A stretch of DNA of 64,000 nt, from positions 56,632,658 to 56,696,657 of the forward strand of contig JAIOJX010000006.1 in assembly GCA_022376925.1 (NCBI GenBank). Reading direction: 5' to 3'. The stretch's first letter is position 1. Every line of letters begins with the position of its first letter. The translations under genes and the position numbers were made by a program. Below, one piece after another: positions 12,676 through 25,684 of the stretch. The notes beneath the pieces are model-generated. The model worked only from the letters and a program-made list of their open reading frames with translations, made no database searches and was not told the DNA's origin. The stretch comes from Tragulus kanchil (Eukaryota > Chordata > Mammalia > Artiodactyla > Tragulidae).

Positions 12676-12722
12676 GAAAAGAAAAAGATCTACAAAAAAA
12701 TGTCATCATAATGTCTAAGAAT

Positions 12723-15700
12723 ATGACAATAGGATCATTTGTATCAATAAATAGTTTGAATGTAAATGGACTAAATGCCCCAACCAAATGACACAGAGTG
12801 GCTGAATGGATTCAAAAAGAAGACCCATACATATGCTGCCTCCAAGAAACTCACTTCAGACCTAGAGACACTCATAGACTGAAAGTGAGAGGCTGGAAAA
12901 AGATATTCCATGCAAATGGAAATTAAAGGAAAATTGTAGTAGCAATCTTCATATCAGACAAAATAGACTTCAAAATGAAGATTATAAGAGACAAGGCAGG
13001 ACATGACATTATGATAAGGGGATCAATTCAAGAGGAAGACATAACAATCATAAAAATCTATGCAACGAACACAGGAGCACTCTAATACATAAGACACAAA
13101 CTTTCAGACATCAGAGGAGAAATTCACAATAGCAATAATAGTAGGTAACCTTAACAATCCTCTCACAACAATGGATAGATCATCCAAGCAGAAAATTAAT
13201 AAAGAAACAGAAGCCTTAAAGGACACATTAGAAGAGATGGACCTCATGGGTATCTTTAGCACCCTTCATCCAAAAGCAGAAGAATACACTTTCTTCTCAA
13301 GTGCTCATGGAATGTTCTCCAGGATAGACCACATCTTGGGCCACAAATCTAACCTCAGTCAATTCAAGAAAAATGAAATTATATCAACCATCTTCTCTGA
13401 CAAGAATGCAATGAGAAGAGAGTACAGGGGAAAAAAAATGCTAAAAACAAAAACACATGGAGATTAAACAACACATACCTTAAAAACAAACTGATTACTG
13501 AGCAAATCAAAGGATAAATTTAAAAATTCCTAGAAGAAAATGACAATGAACACATGACAGTATGGGATACCGCAAAAGCAGTTCTAAGAGGGAAGTGTAT
13601 AACAATACAATCCTACCTCAACAAACTAGAAAAATATCAAACAGACGATCTTAAAACAATTGGAGAATGAAGAACAAAAACACCCAAAGTCAGCAGAAGA
13701 AGAGAAACCATAATGATCAGAGCAGAAATAAATGAAAAAGAAATGAAAGAAACAATAGTAAAGAGAAATAAAACAAAAAGCTGGTTCTTCAAAAAGGTTA
13801 ATAAAATTCACAAACTACTGGTCAGACTCACCAAGAAAAAAAAGAGAGAAGAACCAGATTAACAAAATCAAAAATGAAAACTGAGAGATTACAACAGATA
13901 ATGCAGAAATCCAAAGGATTATAAGAGACTATTGTGGACAACTCTATGGCAACAAACTGGACAACCTGGAAGAAATGGACAGTTTTTTGGAGAAGATTAA
14001 TCTCCCAAGACTGAACCAGGAAGAAATAGAAACTATGAACAACAACCCAATCAAAAGTTCAGAAATCAAATTTTTGACAAAAAACCTAACCAAAAATAAA
14101 AGCCCCGGGCCAGGTGGCTTCACAGGTGAAATCTACCAAACATATAAAGAAGACTTAATGCTTGTCCTTCTAAAGCTTTTCCAAAAATTGCACAGGAAGG
14201 AACACTTCTAAACACATTCTATGAGGCTGCCATCACCCTGATACCAAAGTCAGGCAAAGACAACACAAAAAAAGAAAATTATAGGCCAATTTCACTGATG
14301 AATCTAGACGCCAAAATCCTCAACAAAATCCTAGCAAACAGAATTCAACAACACATCAAAAAGCTCATACATCATGATCAAGTTGGGTTCATCCTAGCCA
14401 TGCAAGGATTCTTGAATATTCACAGTCAATCAATGTGATCCAACATATCAACAAATAAAAAGACAAAAATCACTGGATAATCTCAACAGGTGCAGAAAAG
14501 GCCTTTGACAAAATCCAACACCTATTTATGATAGAAACTCTTCAAAAAATGGGCAAAGAAGGATCTTATCACAACATAGTGAAGCCATATATGAGAAGCC
14601 TATAGCGAACAACAATATTCTCAATGGTAAAACACTGAAAGCATTCCCTCTAAGATCAGCAACGAGACAAAGGTGTCCACTTTAACCACTATTATTCAAC
14701 ATAGTCCTAGAATTTCTAGCAACAGCAATGAGAAGAAAAAGAAATAAAAGGAATCCAGATTGGAAAAGAAGAAGTAAAACTCTATTTGCAGACGACATGA
14801 TATTATACATAGAAATCTGCAAAGACACTATTACGAAACTACTAGAGTTAATCAACGAATTCAGCAAAGTCACAGGATACAAAATCAATACACAGAAATC
14901 ACTGGCATTCCTATATACAAACAATGAAAAATCAAAAGACAAAATCAAAGATGTAATCCCCTTCACCATCACACCCAAAAGAATAAAATATCTAGGAATA
15001 AACCTACCCAAAGAAATGAAAGAACTGTACACAGAAAATTACAAGACACTCATGAAAGAAATGAAAGAAGACTTAAACAGATGGAGAGATATTCCATGTT
15101 CCTAGGTCAGAAGAATCAATATTCTGAAAACGACCATACTACAAAATATTATCCACAGATTCAATGTTACCTATCAAATTACCAATGACATTCTTCACAG
15201 AACTAGACCAAAAAATAACACAGTTCATATGGAAACACAAAAGACGTCTAATAGCTAAAGCAATCCTCCAAAAGAAGAATGGAGCTGGAGGGATCAGCCT
15301 CTCTAACTTCAGAATATACTTTAAAGCAACAGTCCTCAAGACAGTATGGTACTGGCACAAAAACACAAATATAGACCAAAGGAACAAGATAGAGAACCTA
15401 GAGATAAACCCACGCACCTATGGGTACCTTATTTTTGACAAAGGAGACGAAAATATAAAATGGAATGAAGACAGCCTCCAACAAGCGCGTTGGGAAAATT
15501 GGACAGCTACATGCAAAAAAATGAAGTTGGAAAATTCCCTGACACCATACACAAAGATCAACTCAAAATGGATCAAAGACCTAGATGTAAGACCAGAAAC
15601 CCTCAAACTCTTAGAGGAAAATATAGGCAAAACCCTCAAGGACATCAATCAAAGCAAGATCTTCTCTGACCCACCTACTAGAATAATGGAACTAAAAATA

Positions 15701-16498
15701 AAAATGGACATGCAGGACCTAATTGAACTTAAAAGCATTTGTACAGGAAAACAAACTACAAAAAAAGCTGAACAGACAACTCACAGAATGGGAGAAAAGC
15801 ATAGCAAATGAAACAACAAAGAATTAATCTCCAATATCTACAAGGAACTCAGACAACTCAACATCGAAGAAATGAACGACCCAATACAAACATGGGAAAA
15901 GGATATAAACAGACACCTCTTCAAAGAGGACATAGATATGGTCAAAAAACACATGAAACGATGCTCCACCTCACTTATTATTAGAGAAATGCAAATCAAA
16001 ACTACAATGAGATATCACCTCACACCCGTCAGAATGGCCATCATCCACAAATCGACAGACAATAAATGCTGGAGAAGGTGCAGAGAAAAGGGAAGCCTCT
16101 TACATTGCTGGTGGGAATGTAAATTGATACAGCGTCTATGGAAGACAGTATGGAGATTCCTTAAAAGGCTGAAAATAGAAGCACCATACAATCCAGCAAT
16201 CCCACTTTTAGGTTTATACTCTGATGAAATCACAACTGAAAGAGGCACCTGTATCCCAATGTTCATTGCAGCTCTCTATATAATAGCTAGAACATGGAAG
16301 CAACCTAGATGTCCAATGACAAATGAATGGATACAAAAGCCTGGTACATATACAATGGAATACTACTCAGCTGTAAAAAGAAATGCAGAAGAATCAGTCC
16401 TACTGAGGTGGCTGTATCTCAAACATATTATAAAAAGTGAAGTAAGTCAAAAACACAAGGACAAGTACAATATACTAACACATATAAATGGAATCTAG
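12723..16498 (+). pseudogene. L1 ORF2 protein (endonuclease-reverse transcriptase), broken
   Basis: ORF2p nicks DNA and reverse-transcribes L1 RNA. From ATG 12723 (MTIGSFVSINSLNVNGLNAP) to TAG 16496-16498 the span is about 1,258 codons, close to the family length. Endonuclease landmarks are visible: CCLQETHFRP near 12835 with the catalytic Glu, and RIDHILGHK near 13325. The later S-D-H motif reads SDK (13398-13406), so its histidine is lost. The reverse-transcriptase box FADD is intact at about 14787-14798. The C-terminal Cys/His segment ([10 protein letters not shown]) lies near 16100-16130. The frame shifts at least twice and has stops, for example TGA in 'accaaatgacac' near 12787. Confidence 0.88.
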
Positions 16499-16806
16499 TA
16501 GTATGGTAATGATAACGCACGCAGTAAAGTGATGGAAAAACAGACATGGACAGCAAACATATGGACATTGTGGGGAATGAACAGTGGGTGTGAGGCATAA
16601 AGTAAGTAGCATGAAAATCTATACTATTATATGTGAAAAAAATAGCTATTATCATTGTGCTATGAGAAAAGGGGATGCTGCAGGGGTTCTGTGTGATGGC
16701 CTGTACAGGTGGGATGAGGGGATAAATATATGACTAATCTGGGATCATACATATCTGTAAACAACAAAACTCTGCAAAAGTCAAAGTAAAATAAAAATTT
16801 TTAAAA
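16499..16806 (+). mobile_element. L1 element 1 3' UTR and A-rich end
   Basis: This is typical ruminant L1 3' UTR (gggatcatacatatctgtaa, 'acaacaaaactctgcaaaag') ending in an A-rich tail before the right target duplication. It is repeated at about 17680-17988 by duplication 6. Confidence 0.85.
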
Positions 16807-16818
16807 AAGAGTACTAAT
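16807..16818 (+). repeat. Right target-site duplication of L1 element 1
   Basis: aagagtactaat follows the A-rich L1 end and matches 7509-7520 with one mismatch. It also appears at about 17988-17999 through duplication 6. Confidence 0.8.
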
Positions 16819-19217
16819 ATTAAGGCCTATAAGCTAAAGCTAAATTTTACTTTGTGAACAAGAAATGCTTAAGGAATTGTTTTTCAAAGTATAAATTGAC
16901 CAAATAATTAAAATATTTAATTAAATTATGCATATTTAATTATGCAAGTATTTATAAATTACCCCTATATCATTTCACAGAATGTATTATTTTGTTCCAG
17001 AAACATCAACAGTTGTTAGGTCATTTAACAACATAGTGTCATACTTCAAACACATATGGAAACCCTTTTATATTAAAGACCTCCAGCAAAATTAAAAGAT
17101 GATGAAGATATTCAAGGAATTTAAGAAAGTCACTGACACTACTTTCTACCAGCATTTGACTTTTATTCTGATATGTAGAAAGGAATTAAAACACTTTTCA
17201 GACATTAAATCTTTGGCTATCTAACCAGTGATGCTAAGGAGATGCTTATTCTAATAATCATATCTAAAATATTAATTAAAATATTCTATTTCTTAATCTA
17301 ACAATGTCTGTTAATTACAAAAACTTCAAGACTCTTAAAAGTTTCTATTTTTACACTACCACTGGAAAATACTGCTACATATTTCATAATTTTCTCTTTT
17401 AATTGATAGAAATACTTTTTTGTCAACATGCAGATCTTTGTAATAGGTAATCTGGATTAAATTTCTAGTACAAAAGAAATTTTACAATAATGTGGATATA
17501 GAAAAATGATTGAAAATGATTAGAAAAGCCTAAGTGTGTAGAAATGAAATCCCTTAAAAGGAAAAAAGGCATTTAGAAAGAATTCCAGTATTATGAAATG
17601 AGTATTTATCTATTTTTAAGCTAATACATCTAAACACAAGGACAAGTACAATATACTAACACATATAAATGGAATCTAGTAGTATGGTAATGATAACGCA
17701 CGCAGTAAAGTGATGGAAAAACAGACATGGACAGCAAACATATGGACATTGTGGGGAATGAACAGTGGGTGTGAGGCATAAAGTAAGTAGCATGAAAATC
17801 TATACTATTATATGTGAAAAAAATAGCTATTATCATTGTGCTATGAGAAAAGGGGATGCTGCAGGGTTCGGTGTGATGGCCTGTACAGGTGGGATGAGGG
17901 GATAAATATATGACTAATCTGGGATCATACATATCTGTAAACAACAAAACTCTGCAAAAGTCAAAGTAAAATAAAAATTTTTAAAAAAGAGTACTAATAT
18001 TAAGGCCTATAAGCTAAAGCTAAATTTTACTTTGTGAACAAGAAATGCTTAAGGAATTGTTTTTCAAAGTATAAATTGACCAAATAATTAAAATATTTAA
18101 TTAAATTATGCATATTTAATTATGCAAGTATTTATAAATTACCCCTATATCATTTCACAGAATGTATTATTTTGTTCCAGAAACATCAACAGTTGTTAGG
18201 TCATTTAACAACATAGTGTCATACTTCAAACACATATGGAAACCCTTTTATATTAAAGACCTCCAGCAAAATTAAAAGATGATGAAGATATTCAAGGAAT
18301 TTAAGAAAGTCACTGACACTACTTTCTACCAGCATTTGACTTTTATTCTGATATGTAGAAAGGAATTAAAACACTTTTCAGACATTAAATCTTTGGCTAT
18401 CTAACCAGTGATGCTAAGGAGATGCTTATTCTAATAATCATATCTAAAATATTAATTAAAATATTCTATTTCTTAATCTAACAATGTCTGTTAATTACAA
18501 AAACTTCAAGACTCTTAAAAGTTTCTATTTTTACACTACCACTGGAAAATACTGCTACATATTTCATAATTTTCTCTTTTAATTGATAGAAATACTTTTT
18601 TGTCAACATGCAGATCTTTGTAATAGGTAATCTGGATTAAATTTCTAGTACAAAAGAAATTTTACAATAATGTGGATATAGAAAAATGATTGAAAATGAT
18701 TAGAAAAGCCTAAGTGTGTAGAAATGAAATCCCTTAAAAGGAAAAAAGGCATTTAGAAAGAATTCCAGTATTATGAAATGAGTATTTATCTATTTTTAAG
18801 CTAATACATCTAAACTATCAAACATACATATCATGTATGTATACATATATGTATTCATTTGTTCATTTATTTGAATTTTATTCTCAAGACTAAGCACTAA
18901 ATTCAACCAGAATAATTTTCCTTAAAAAAAAAAAATCCTGTAATTCGAATCCTTTCAATGGTGACCTGAGAAATGCACAATATAAAAGAACATAAAAGAA
19001 TCTCGACTCTGTCCTCCTATCAAGGAAATGTTAGCTACGAAATGTTGGGATTTGTTTGCCTTTCATCCATCTTTGTCCTTTTCTCTCTTTGCTTTCACAT
19101 CTCTTTCTTCTTCCCAAGATTATTACAGGACAGTACAATCTCAGACACTTGCTAGGCATTGTGAATGATAAAAAGAAAATAAGGAATTTATTCTCTTCTT
19201 CAAGGAACTTGAATCTA
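16819..19217. other. AT-rich single-copy DNA (with duplicated part)
   Basis: 16819-17631 and its copy ending at 18811 show no recognisable element or coding potential. 18812-19217 contains a short TA/CA-rich stretch (18826-18850) and a T/C-rich stretch. The small frame at 18973-19155 has no family features. Confidence 0.6.
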
Positions 19218-19549
19218 AAATATGGAATCTAGTAGGATGGTGACGATGGCACATGCAGTGAAGCAACGGAAAGACAGACATGGACAGTGGATACATGGAC
19301 ATTGTGCGGAAGGAACAGAGGGTGGGAGGCGTAAAGGAAGTAGCATGAAGACCTGTAGTATCATAAGTGAAGAAAATAGCTCTAGTCATTGCTCTGTGAG
19401 AAAAGGGGACACTTCAGGGGTGCTGTGTGATGATTGAGAGGGGTGGGAAGCGGGAGATATACATATGACTAATCTGGGAACATGCATATCTGTAAACAAC
19501 AAAACTCTGTAAAAGTTAAAAGCAAAATAAAGGTTTAAAAAAAAAAAAC
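19218..19549 (+). mobile_element. Truncated L1, 3' UTR only
   Basis: This stretch matches the last about 310 bases of L1 element 1 at roughly 80-85 percent by eye (for example 'tatggacattgtggggaatg' versus 'catggacattgtgcggaagg', then 'catatctgtaaacaacaaaa'). It ends in an A tract at 19537-19549. It is a 5'-truncated insertion of a related subfamily. I did not find a convincing target duplication. Confidence 0.85.
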
Positions 19550-19808
19550 AGATAAGGAAAGATGAAAATCTCATCCCTTAAGAAAAAAGGTACACATGTT
19601 CAACAAATATCCAAAATTTCAAATATTAAAATTGCTAGTTTATAATTTTATGAAAACTAAAAATAATGCATGATCTCCCACTTAGATATTACTTAATAAA
19701 GGTATTGTACCTATATTAGAAAATGGCATGTCTTATAATGATGTTCATGTTTACTGTTGATAATTGAATTACTTTAAGGAAAATTTAGTTCATTTGAGAT
19801 CTCAAAAG
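19550..19808. other. Single-copy AT-rich spacer
   Basis: There is no gene or recognised repeat between the truncated L1 and the next full L1. Confidence 0.5.
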
Positions 19809-19819
19809 ATCTGTATCTT
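19809..19819 (+). repeat. Left target-site duplication of L1 element 2
   Basis: atctgtatctt precedes the L1 5' end and is repeated exactly at 33557-33567 after its A-rich tail. It appears a third time at 34711-34721 through duplication 12. Confidence 0.88.
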
Positions 19820-20612
19820 GGGTGGAGGGGACCCAAGATGTCAGAGGAATGAGAGGAGGATTTTGCCAGTTCCTCAACAGAATCAGGAACTAATCAAGAA
19901 ATGAAACAACAGCTACAAACCAGCCTCTATATGGCAAAAGTAGTCTTCAGGTCTACAAGGGTTAAGCCAAGCTCCCTGGAAAGAGGGAGGAAAACCAGAG
20001 ACACAGAAAAGCAGGAAAGTAAAGACAAAAGAGTGCTCAATCTCCAAGGAAGGGAGGAGAGAAAGAACCAGGAAGAGGCACATGCCCAGTAACAGCCCAC
20101 ACAAGGGAGGCTAAGGAGAACAGCAGAACCCTCAGGAGAGTTGGGTGAATCTCTCAGGCCATAAACAACCCAGAGATGGAGAGCAAGCAGCCTGAGCGTC
20201 CCCCAAGCTCACGCCCCCGAGCTCCAGTCCCTCAGCTCCCACATCTGACCAGGCGGAGAGAGTGCTGGGAAGTGCGCCAAGACTGAAAGCTGTGACAGTA
20301 TTGTGACAGGGAGGCCAGGTGGTCACTTGAGATGGAATGCTAGCTGGGCATTGGAAACGGAACCGGGAGATCTCCCACTGGTTACAGTCCAGCAGTTTGG
20401 CTCAAGCTGGACAGGGAAGCTCCAGCCCATGAGTGGGACAAAGAGTGGTTGCTTAGTCCCTCCAGCAGGAGTGCAGGAACAGGCGCTTTGGGAGCTAGGA
20501 TGAGCCCACTAAGCCTCATAAGTGGCAGGGCCGCGGCAAGGATGCTGGGCATACAGGACGAGAGGTGTTCAGTCTTGCCAATGGCAGAGCTGTGACAGGA
20601 ACACTGGGAGGA

Positions 20613-22806
20613 CAGTTGAGATAGAAGGCTACCACGGTGTACTCAATAGAATTAGGGAATTCTCTGCAGCATAGAGTCCAGTGGCACAACCCCCACCTGA
20701 TCTATAGGGACCACCCACCCTGTCCCCAGCCAGCACCAGGGATAGAGAGCAGAGAGGTCAGCTCTGATGACTGCAGGGCTGTGATTGCAGGTTGTGGACA
20801 GAGAACTGCCAGGAGCAAAACAGACACACTGGAGAAACCAGAGCAACTGGTTCTGTGAGGGTCCTAGCTACAAACTTAAAACCAGACCTTCACTGAAACC
20901 TGACATAAGCAGCCGCCAAGCCCCAACACCCGACCCCCACCAGTACAGATTAGGGAAATCTAGGACAGCATCAAGAGCAGATTGATGGAAGTTTCACATG
21001 CAGATAAGAAGATAAAAACCAGGGACTATATATATATGTATATATTAAGCACAACTTCCACTATCTATGCTTTAACTGTAAAATCTTTTCCCATCTATTA
21101 CTCTCTTTTTCTAGAAATATTTCCTTCCTTGCTGTCTCTATTGTTCTCTTTCAGCTGTACTAAACTTTATTACACATAAATCTTTGTTCTCTAACCCTAC
21201 ATAATCCTTGCAACATGAATCTATTCCTTCTCATTACCTATCCACTCTCTTCCTTCTCACCCCCAACACATGTCTTAGTTAAAAAATGCTTTCAATGCAA
21301 TATCCTCAGCTGGATATTGCTCTAGGTTTGTTTTTCCAGTCCATGTTTTAATTAACTTAGAAATTAATGGTCAGGTACCAACTTTGATTGTGTCATTTGT
21401 CAGAACAATTTCCTGTACTTTCTCCCTTTAAGACTGTTGAGGTTTGTTTGTACATGTGTATGCATGTATATTTTTCTATTATGTTAGACAATATTTGCTT
21501 GATTTTATGTCTGCCATCTACTAGTGCTGCATCTTTTGTCCCTCATGTGTTTATATATGAACTAATACCACTGGACACCATAACAAATCAGACACAGAGC
21601 CTACACTCCCTGACCAGAGATCAAACCAAGGAACCTTGTAGTAGAAGCCCTGACTCCAAGAACCTAAACTACCAAAGAACACACAACATTAGTGATTTTC
21701 CCCAAGACACAAACATTGAACAGTTGAGATAGAAGGCTACCACGGTGTACTCAATAGAATTAGGAATTCTCTGCAGCATAGAGTCCAGTGGCACAACCCC
21801 CACCTGATCTATAGGGACCACCCACCCTGTCCCCAGCCAGCACCAGGGATAGAGAGCAGAGAGGTCAGCTCTGATGACTGCAGGGCTGTGATTGCAGGTT
21901 GTGGACAGAGAACTGCCAGGAGCAAAACAGACACACTGGAGAAACCAGAGCAACTGGTTCTGTGAGGGTCCTAGCTACAAACTTAAAACCAGACCTTCAC
22001 TGAAACCTGACATAAGCAGCCGCCAAGCCCCAACACCCGACCCCCACCAGTACAGATTAGGGAAATCTAGGACAGCATCAAGAGCAGATTGATGGAAGTT
22101 TCACATGCAGATAAGAAGATAAAAACCAGGGACTATATATATATGTATATATTAAGCACAACTTCCACTATCTATGCTTTAACTGTAAAATCTTTTCCCA
22201 TCTATTACTCTCTTTTTCTAGAAATATTTCCTTCCTTGCTGTCTCTATTGTTCTCTTTCAGCTGTACTAAACTTTATTACACATAAATCTTTGTTCTCTA
22301 ACCCTACATAATCCTTGCAACATGAATCTATTCCTTCTCATTACCTATCCACTCTCTTCCTTCTCACCCCCAACACATGTCTTAGTTAAAAAATGCTTTC
22401 AATGCAATATCCTCAGCTGGATATTGCTCTAGGTTTGTTTTTCCAGTCCATGTTTTAATTAACTTAGAAATTAATGGTCAGGTACCAACTTTGATTGTGT
22501 CATTTGTCAGAACAATTTCCTGTACTTTCTCCCTTTAAGACTGTTGAGGTTTGTTTGTACATGTGTATGCATGTATATTTTTCTATTATGTTAGACAATA
22601 TTTGCTTGATTTTATGTCTGCCATCTACTAGTGCTGCATCTTTTGTCCCTCATGTGTTTATATATGAACTAATACCACTGGACACCATAACAAATCAGAC
22701 ACAGAGCCTACACTCCCTGACCAGAGATCAAACCAAGGAACCTTGTAGTGGAAGCCCTGACTCCAAGAACCTACACTACCAAAGAACACACAACATTAGT
22801 GATTTT
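20613..22806 (+). repeat. Tandem duplication 7 (about 1.09 kb x 2)
   Basis: Copy A is 20613-21699 and copy B 21721-22806, offset 1108 then 1107 (one G fewer in copy B). After 21699, copy A continues as ccaagacacaaacattgaa (21702-21720). This is a damaged version of ctaagacacaaaccattgaa at 22834-22853, with about 28 bases missing between. Copy A therefore extends as noisy sequence into the true right flank. Confidence 0.95.
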
Positions 22807-22921
22807 TCTCTTGCAAACAAGACCTAACACCACCTAAGACACAAACCATTGAACCTTTCTACAAGGACGGAAACCAAAAGGAAGGGAGACCTCAACCACA
22901 AAGCCTGGAAAAAGACCTCCA

Positions 22922-22959
<38 letters not shown>
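22922..22959 (+). repeat. (AC)n microsatellite at end of L1 element 2 5' UTR
   Basis: An uninterrupted AC run of about 19 units lies just upstream of the ORF1 start. It lies inside L1 element 2, so its length may vary between individuals. Confidence 0.9.
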
Positions 22960-22975
22960 CAAAAATTAATATAAA

Positions 22976-23840
22976 ATGAAAAGACAGAGAAACACTGAAC
23001 AAATGAAGAAACAAGTCAGAGAGACAAATGACCAAAGAGGGAAGAACGATACTAGCGAGGATCAAAAACTCTGAAAACAGAATATTACAGTAAATTAGTG
23101 CACTGAGAAAAGACATGCAAGAAATGAACAATAAAGAAATAGAGAAAAAAAACTCAATTTCTCTCCTTAAACATACTACAGAAGGACTCAACAGTAGAGT
23201 AACAGAGGCACAAGAATGACTAAGTGAGCTGGAAGACAGAATAGTGGAAATAACTGCTGAAAAACAGAACAAAGCACAAAGAATAAAATGAATTGAGGAT
23301 AGCCTCAGGGACCTGAGATAATATCAGTCCTACCAACATATGTATTATAGGGGTCCCAGAAGAAGAAGAGGAACAGAAAGGCTATGAAAAAATTTCTGAG
23401 GAGATTAACGTTGAAAACTTCCTAAGCATGGGAAAGGAACTAGTCAACCAAGTCCAAGAAGCACAAAGAGTTCCATACAGGATAAATACCAGAAGAAACA
23501 CACCAAGGAACATACTAATCAAGCTAACAGAGACTAAAGACAAAGACAGATCACTTAAAGTAGCAAAGAACAAATAACAAGTAACATACAAATGAAACCC
23601 CAGACATTAAACCACTCGGCTCTCAGCAGAAATCCTGCAGGCCAGAAGAGAATGGCAGGACACATTTAAATGGATAAGAAAGAATAAACTACAATGAATT
23701 CTCTACCCAGCTAGAGTCTCATTCAGAATTGACAGAGAAGTCAAAAGCTTTACAGACAAGAAAAAGCTAAAATAATTTTTGACAGCTTTACAACAAGTGT
23801 TAAAGGACCTGATGCAGCCAATAAATACAAGAGTAAGAAA
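22976..23840 (+). pseudogene. L1 element 2 ORF1 remnant
   Basis: The ATG at 22976 opens an ORF1-like sequence (MKRQRNTEQMKKQ), but the frame is lost within about 40 codons. Downstream pieces in other frames still match ORF1 of element 1, for example GVPEEEEEQKGYEK near 23350 and the RINTRRNTPRNILIKL region near 23480. There are multiple stops and frameshifts, so no protein is expected. Confidence 0.75.
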
Positions 23841-25684
23841 AATCCCACAAAAAAAAAACCCCAAACATCTAAGAGGATGACAATAGGAATATTCATATCA
23901 ATAATTACTTTGAATGTAAATGGACTAATTGCTCCAACCAAAAGATACAGACTAGCTGAATGAATACAAAAGCAAGACCCATATATATGCTGTTTACAAG
24001 AAACCTACTTCAGACCTAAAGACACACATAGACTGAAAGTGAGAAGATATACAAGCATTCCATGCATGTGGAAATCAAAAGAAAGCTGGAGCAATCCTCA
24101 TATCAGACAAAATAGACCTTAAAATAAAGAAGATTATAAGAGACAAGGCAGGACAATACATAATGACAAAGGGATCAATTCAAGAGAAAGACAAAACAAT
24201 CATAAATATCTATGTACCCAACACAGAAGCAACTAAATGCATATGGCAAACACTTTAGGTCATAAAGGAAGAAATTGAGAATAACACAATAACAGTAGGA
24301 GACTTTAATAGGCCTCTTACACCATTGGAAAGATCTTCAAAACAGAAAATTAATAAGGAAACACAGGCCTTAAATGATAGATTAGAAGAGATGGATCTCA
24401 TTGATATCTTTAGGACCTTCCACTCAAGAGCAGAAGAATACACTTTCTTCTCAAGTGCACCTGGAGCATTTTCCAGGAGAGACCATATCTTGGGCCACAA
24501 ACCAAATCTCAGTAAATTCAAGAAAATTGAAATTGCATCTTTTCTGACCACAATGCTATGAGACTAGACAGCAATTAGGAGAAAAAAAGAAAAAAAAAAA
24601 CATAAAAAAAACCAAGCACATGGAGATTAAGCAACACATACCTAAAAATAAAGAGATTACCAGAAAAAGAAAAATGGCAGGACACATTTAAATGGATAAG
24701 AAAGAATAAACTACAATGAATTCTCTACCCAGCTAGAGTCTCATTCAGAATTGACAGAGAAGTCAAAAGCTTTACAGACAAGAAAAAGCTAAAATAATTT
24801 TTGACAGCTTTACAACAAGTGTTAAAGGACCTGATGCAGCCAATAAATACAAGAGTAAGAAAAATCCCACAAAAAAAAAACCCCAAACATCTAAGAGGAT
24901 GACAATAGGAATATTCATATCAATAATTACTTTGAATGTAAATGGACTAATTGCTCCAACCAAAAGATACAGACTAGCTGAATGAATACAAAAGCAAGAC
25001 CCATATATATGCTGTTTACAAGAAACCTACTTCAGACCTAAAGACACACATAGACTGAAAGTGAGAAGATATACAAGCATTCCATGCATGTGGAAATCAA
25101 AAGAAAGCTGGAGCAATCCTCATATCAGACAAAATAGACCTTAAAATAAAGAAGATTATAAGAGACAAGGCAGGACAATACATAATGACAAAGGGATCAA
25201 TTCAAGAGAAAGACAAAACAATCATAAATATCTATGTACCCAACACAGAAGCAACTAAATGCATATGGCAAACACTTTAGGTCATAAAGGAAGAAATTGA
25301 GAATAACACAATAACAGTAGGAGACTTTAATAGGCCTCTTACACCATTGGAAAGATCTTCAAAACAGAAAATTAATAAGGAAACACAGGCCTTAAATGAT
25401 AGATTAGAAGAGATGGATCTCATTGATATCTTTAGGACCTTCCACTCAAGAGCAGAAGAATACACTTTCTTCTCAAGTGCACCTGGAGCATTTTCCAGGA
25501 GAGACCATATCTTGGGCCACAAACCAAATCTCAGTAAATTCAAGAAAATTGAAATTGCATCTTTTCTGACCACAATGCTATGAGACTAGACAGCAATTAG
25601 GAGAAAAAAAGAAAAAAAAAAACATAAAAAAAACCAAGCACATGGAGATTAAGCAACACATACCTAAAAATAAAGAGATTACCA
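23651..25684 (+). repeat. Tandem duplication 8 (about 1.01 kb x 2)
   Basis: Copy A is 23651-24662 and copy B 24673-25684, offset 1022, no internal difference noticed. The junction 24663-24672 is an A-rich decamer. The unit spans the end of ORF1 and the start of ORF2 of L1 element 2. Confidence 0.96.

Larger units (their letters stand above)
7521..16806 (+). mobile_element. Near full-length L1 (bovine type), element 1
   Basis: A complete L1 layout is present in order: 5' UTR from gggagtggagctaagaaggc, a T-rich UTR segment (about 9530-10380), ORF1, ORF2, a 3' UTR and an A-rich end. A 12-base target duplication flanks it. It measures 9,286 bases as given. Removing the second copies of duplications 4 and 5 leaves about 7.13 kb, nearly the same as L1 element 2. 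ORF1 keeps one frame with three stops. ORF2 has several stops and at least two frameshifts, so it cannot move by itself. Confidence 0.9.
16451..18811 (+). repeat. Tandem duplication 6 (1.18 kb x 2)
   Basis: Copy A is 16451-17631 and copy B 17632-18811, directly abutting with microhomology at 'aaacacaagg/taaac'. One small difference is visible (gcaggggttctgtg versus gcagggttcggtg near 16680/17861). The unit joins the end of L1 ORF2, the 3' UTR, its right target duplication and about 800 bases of unique DNA. Confidence 0.96.
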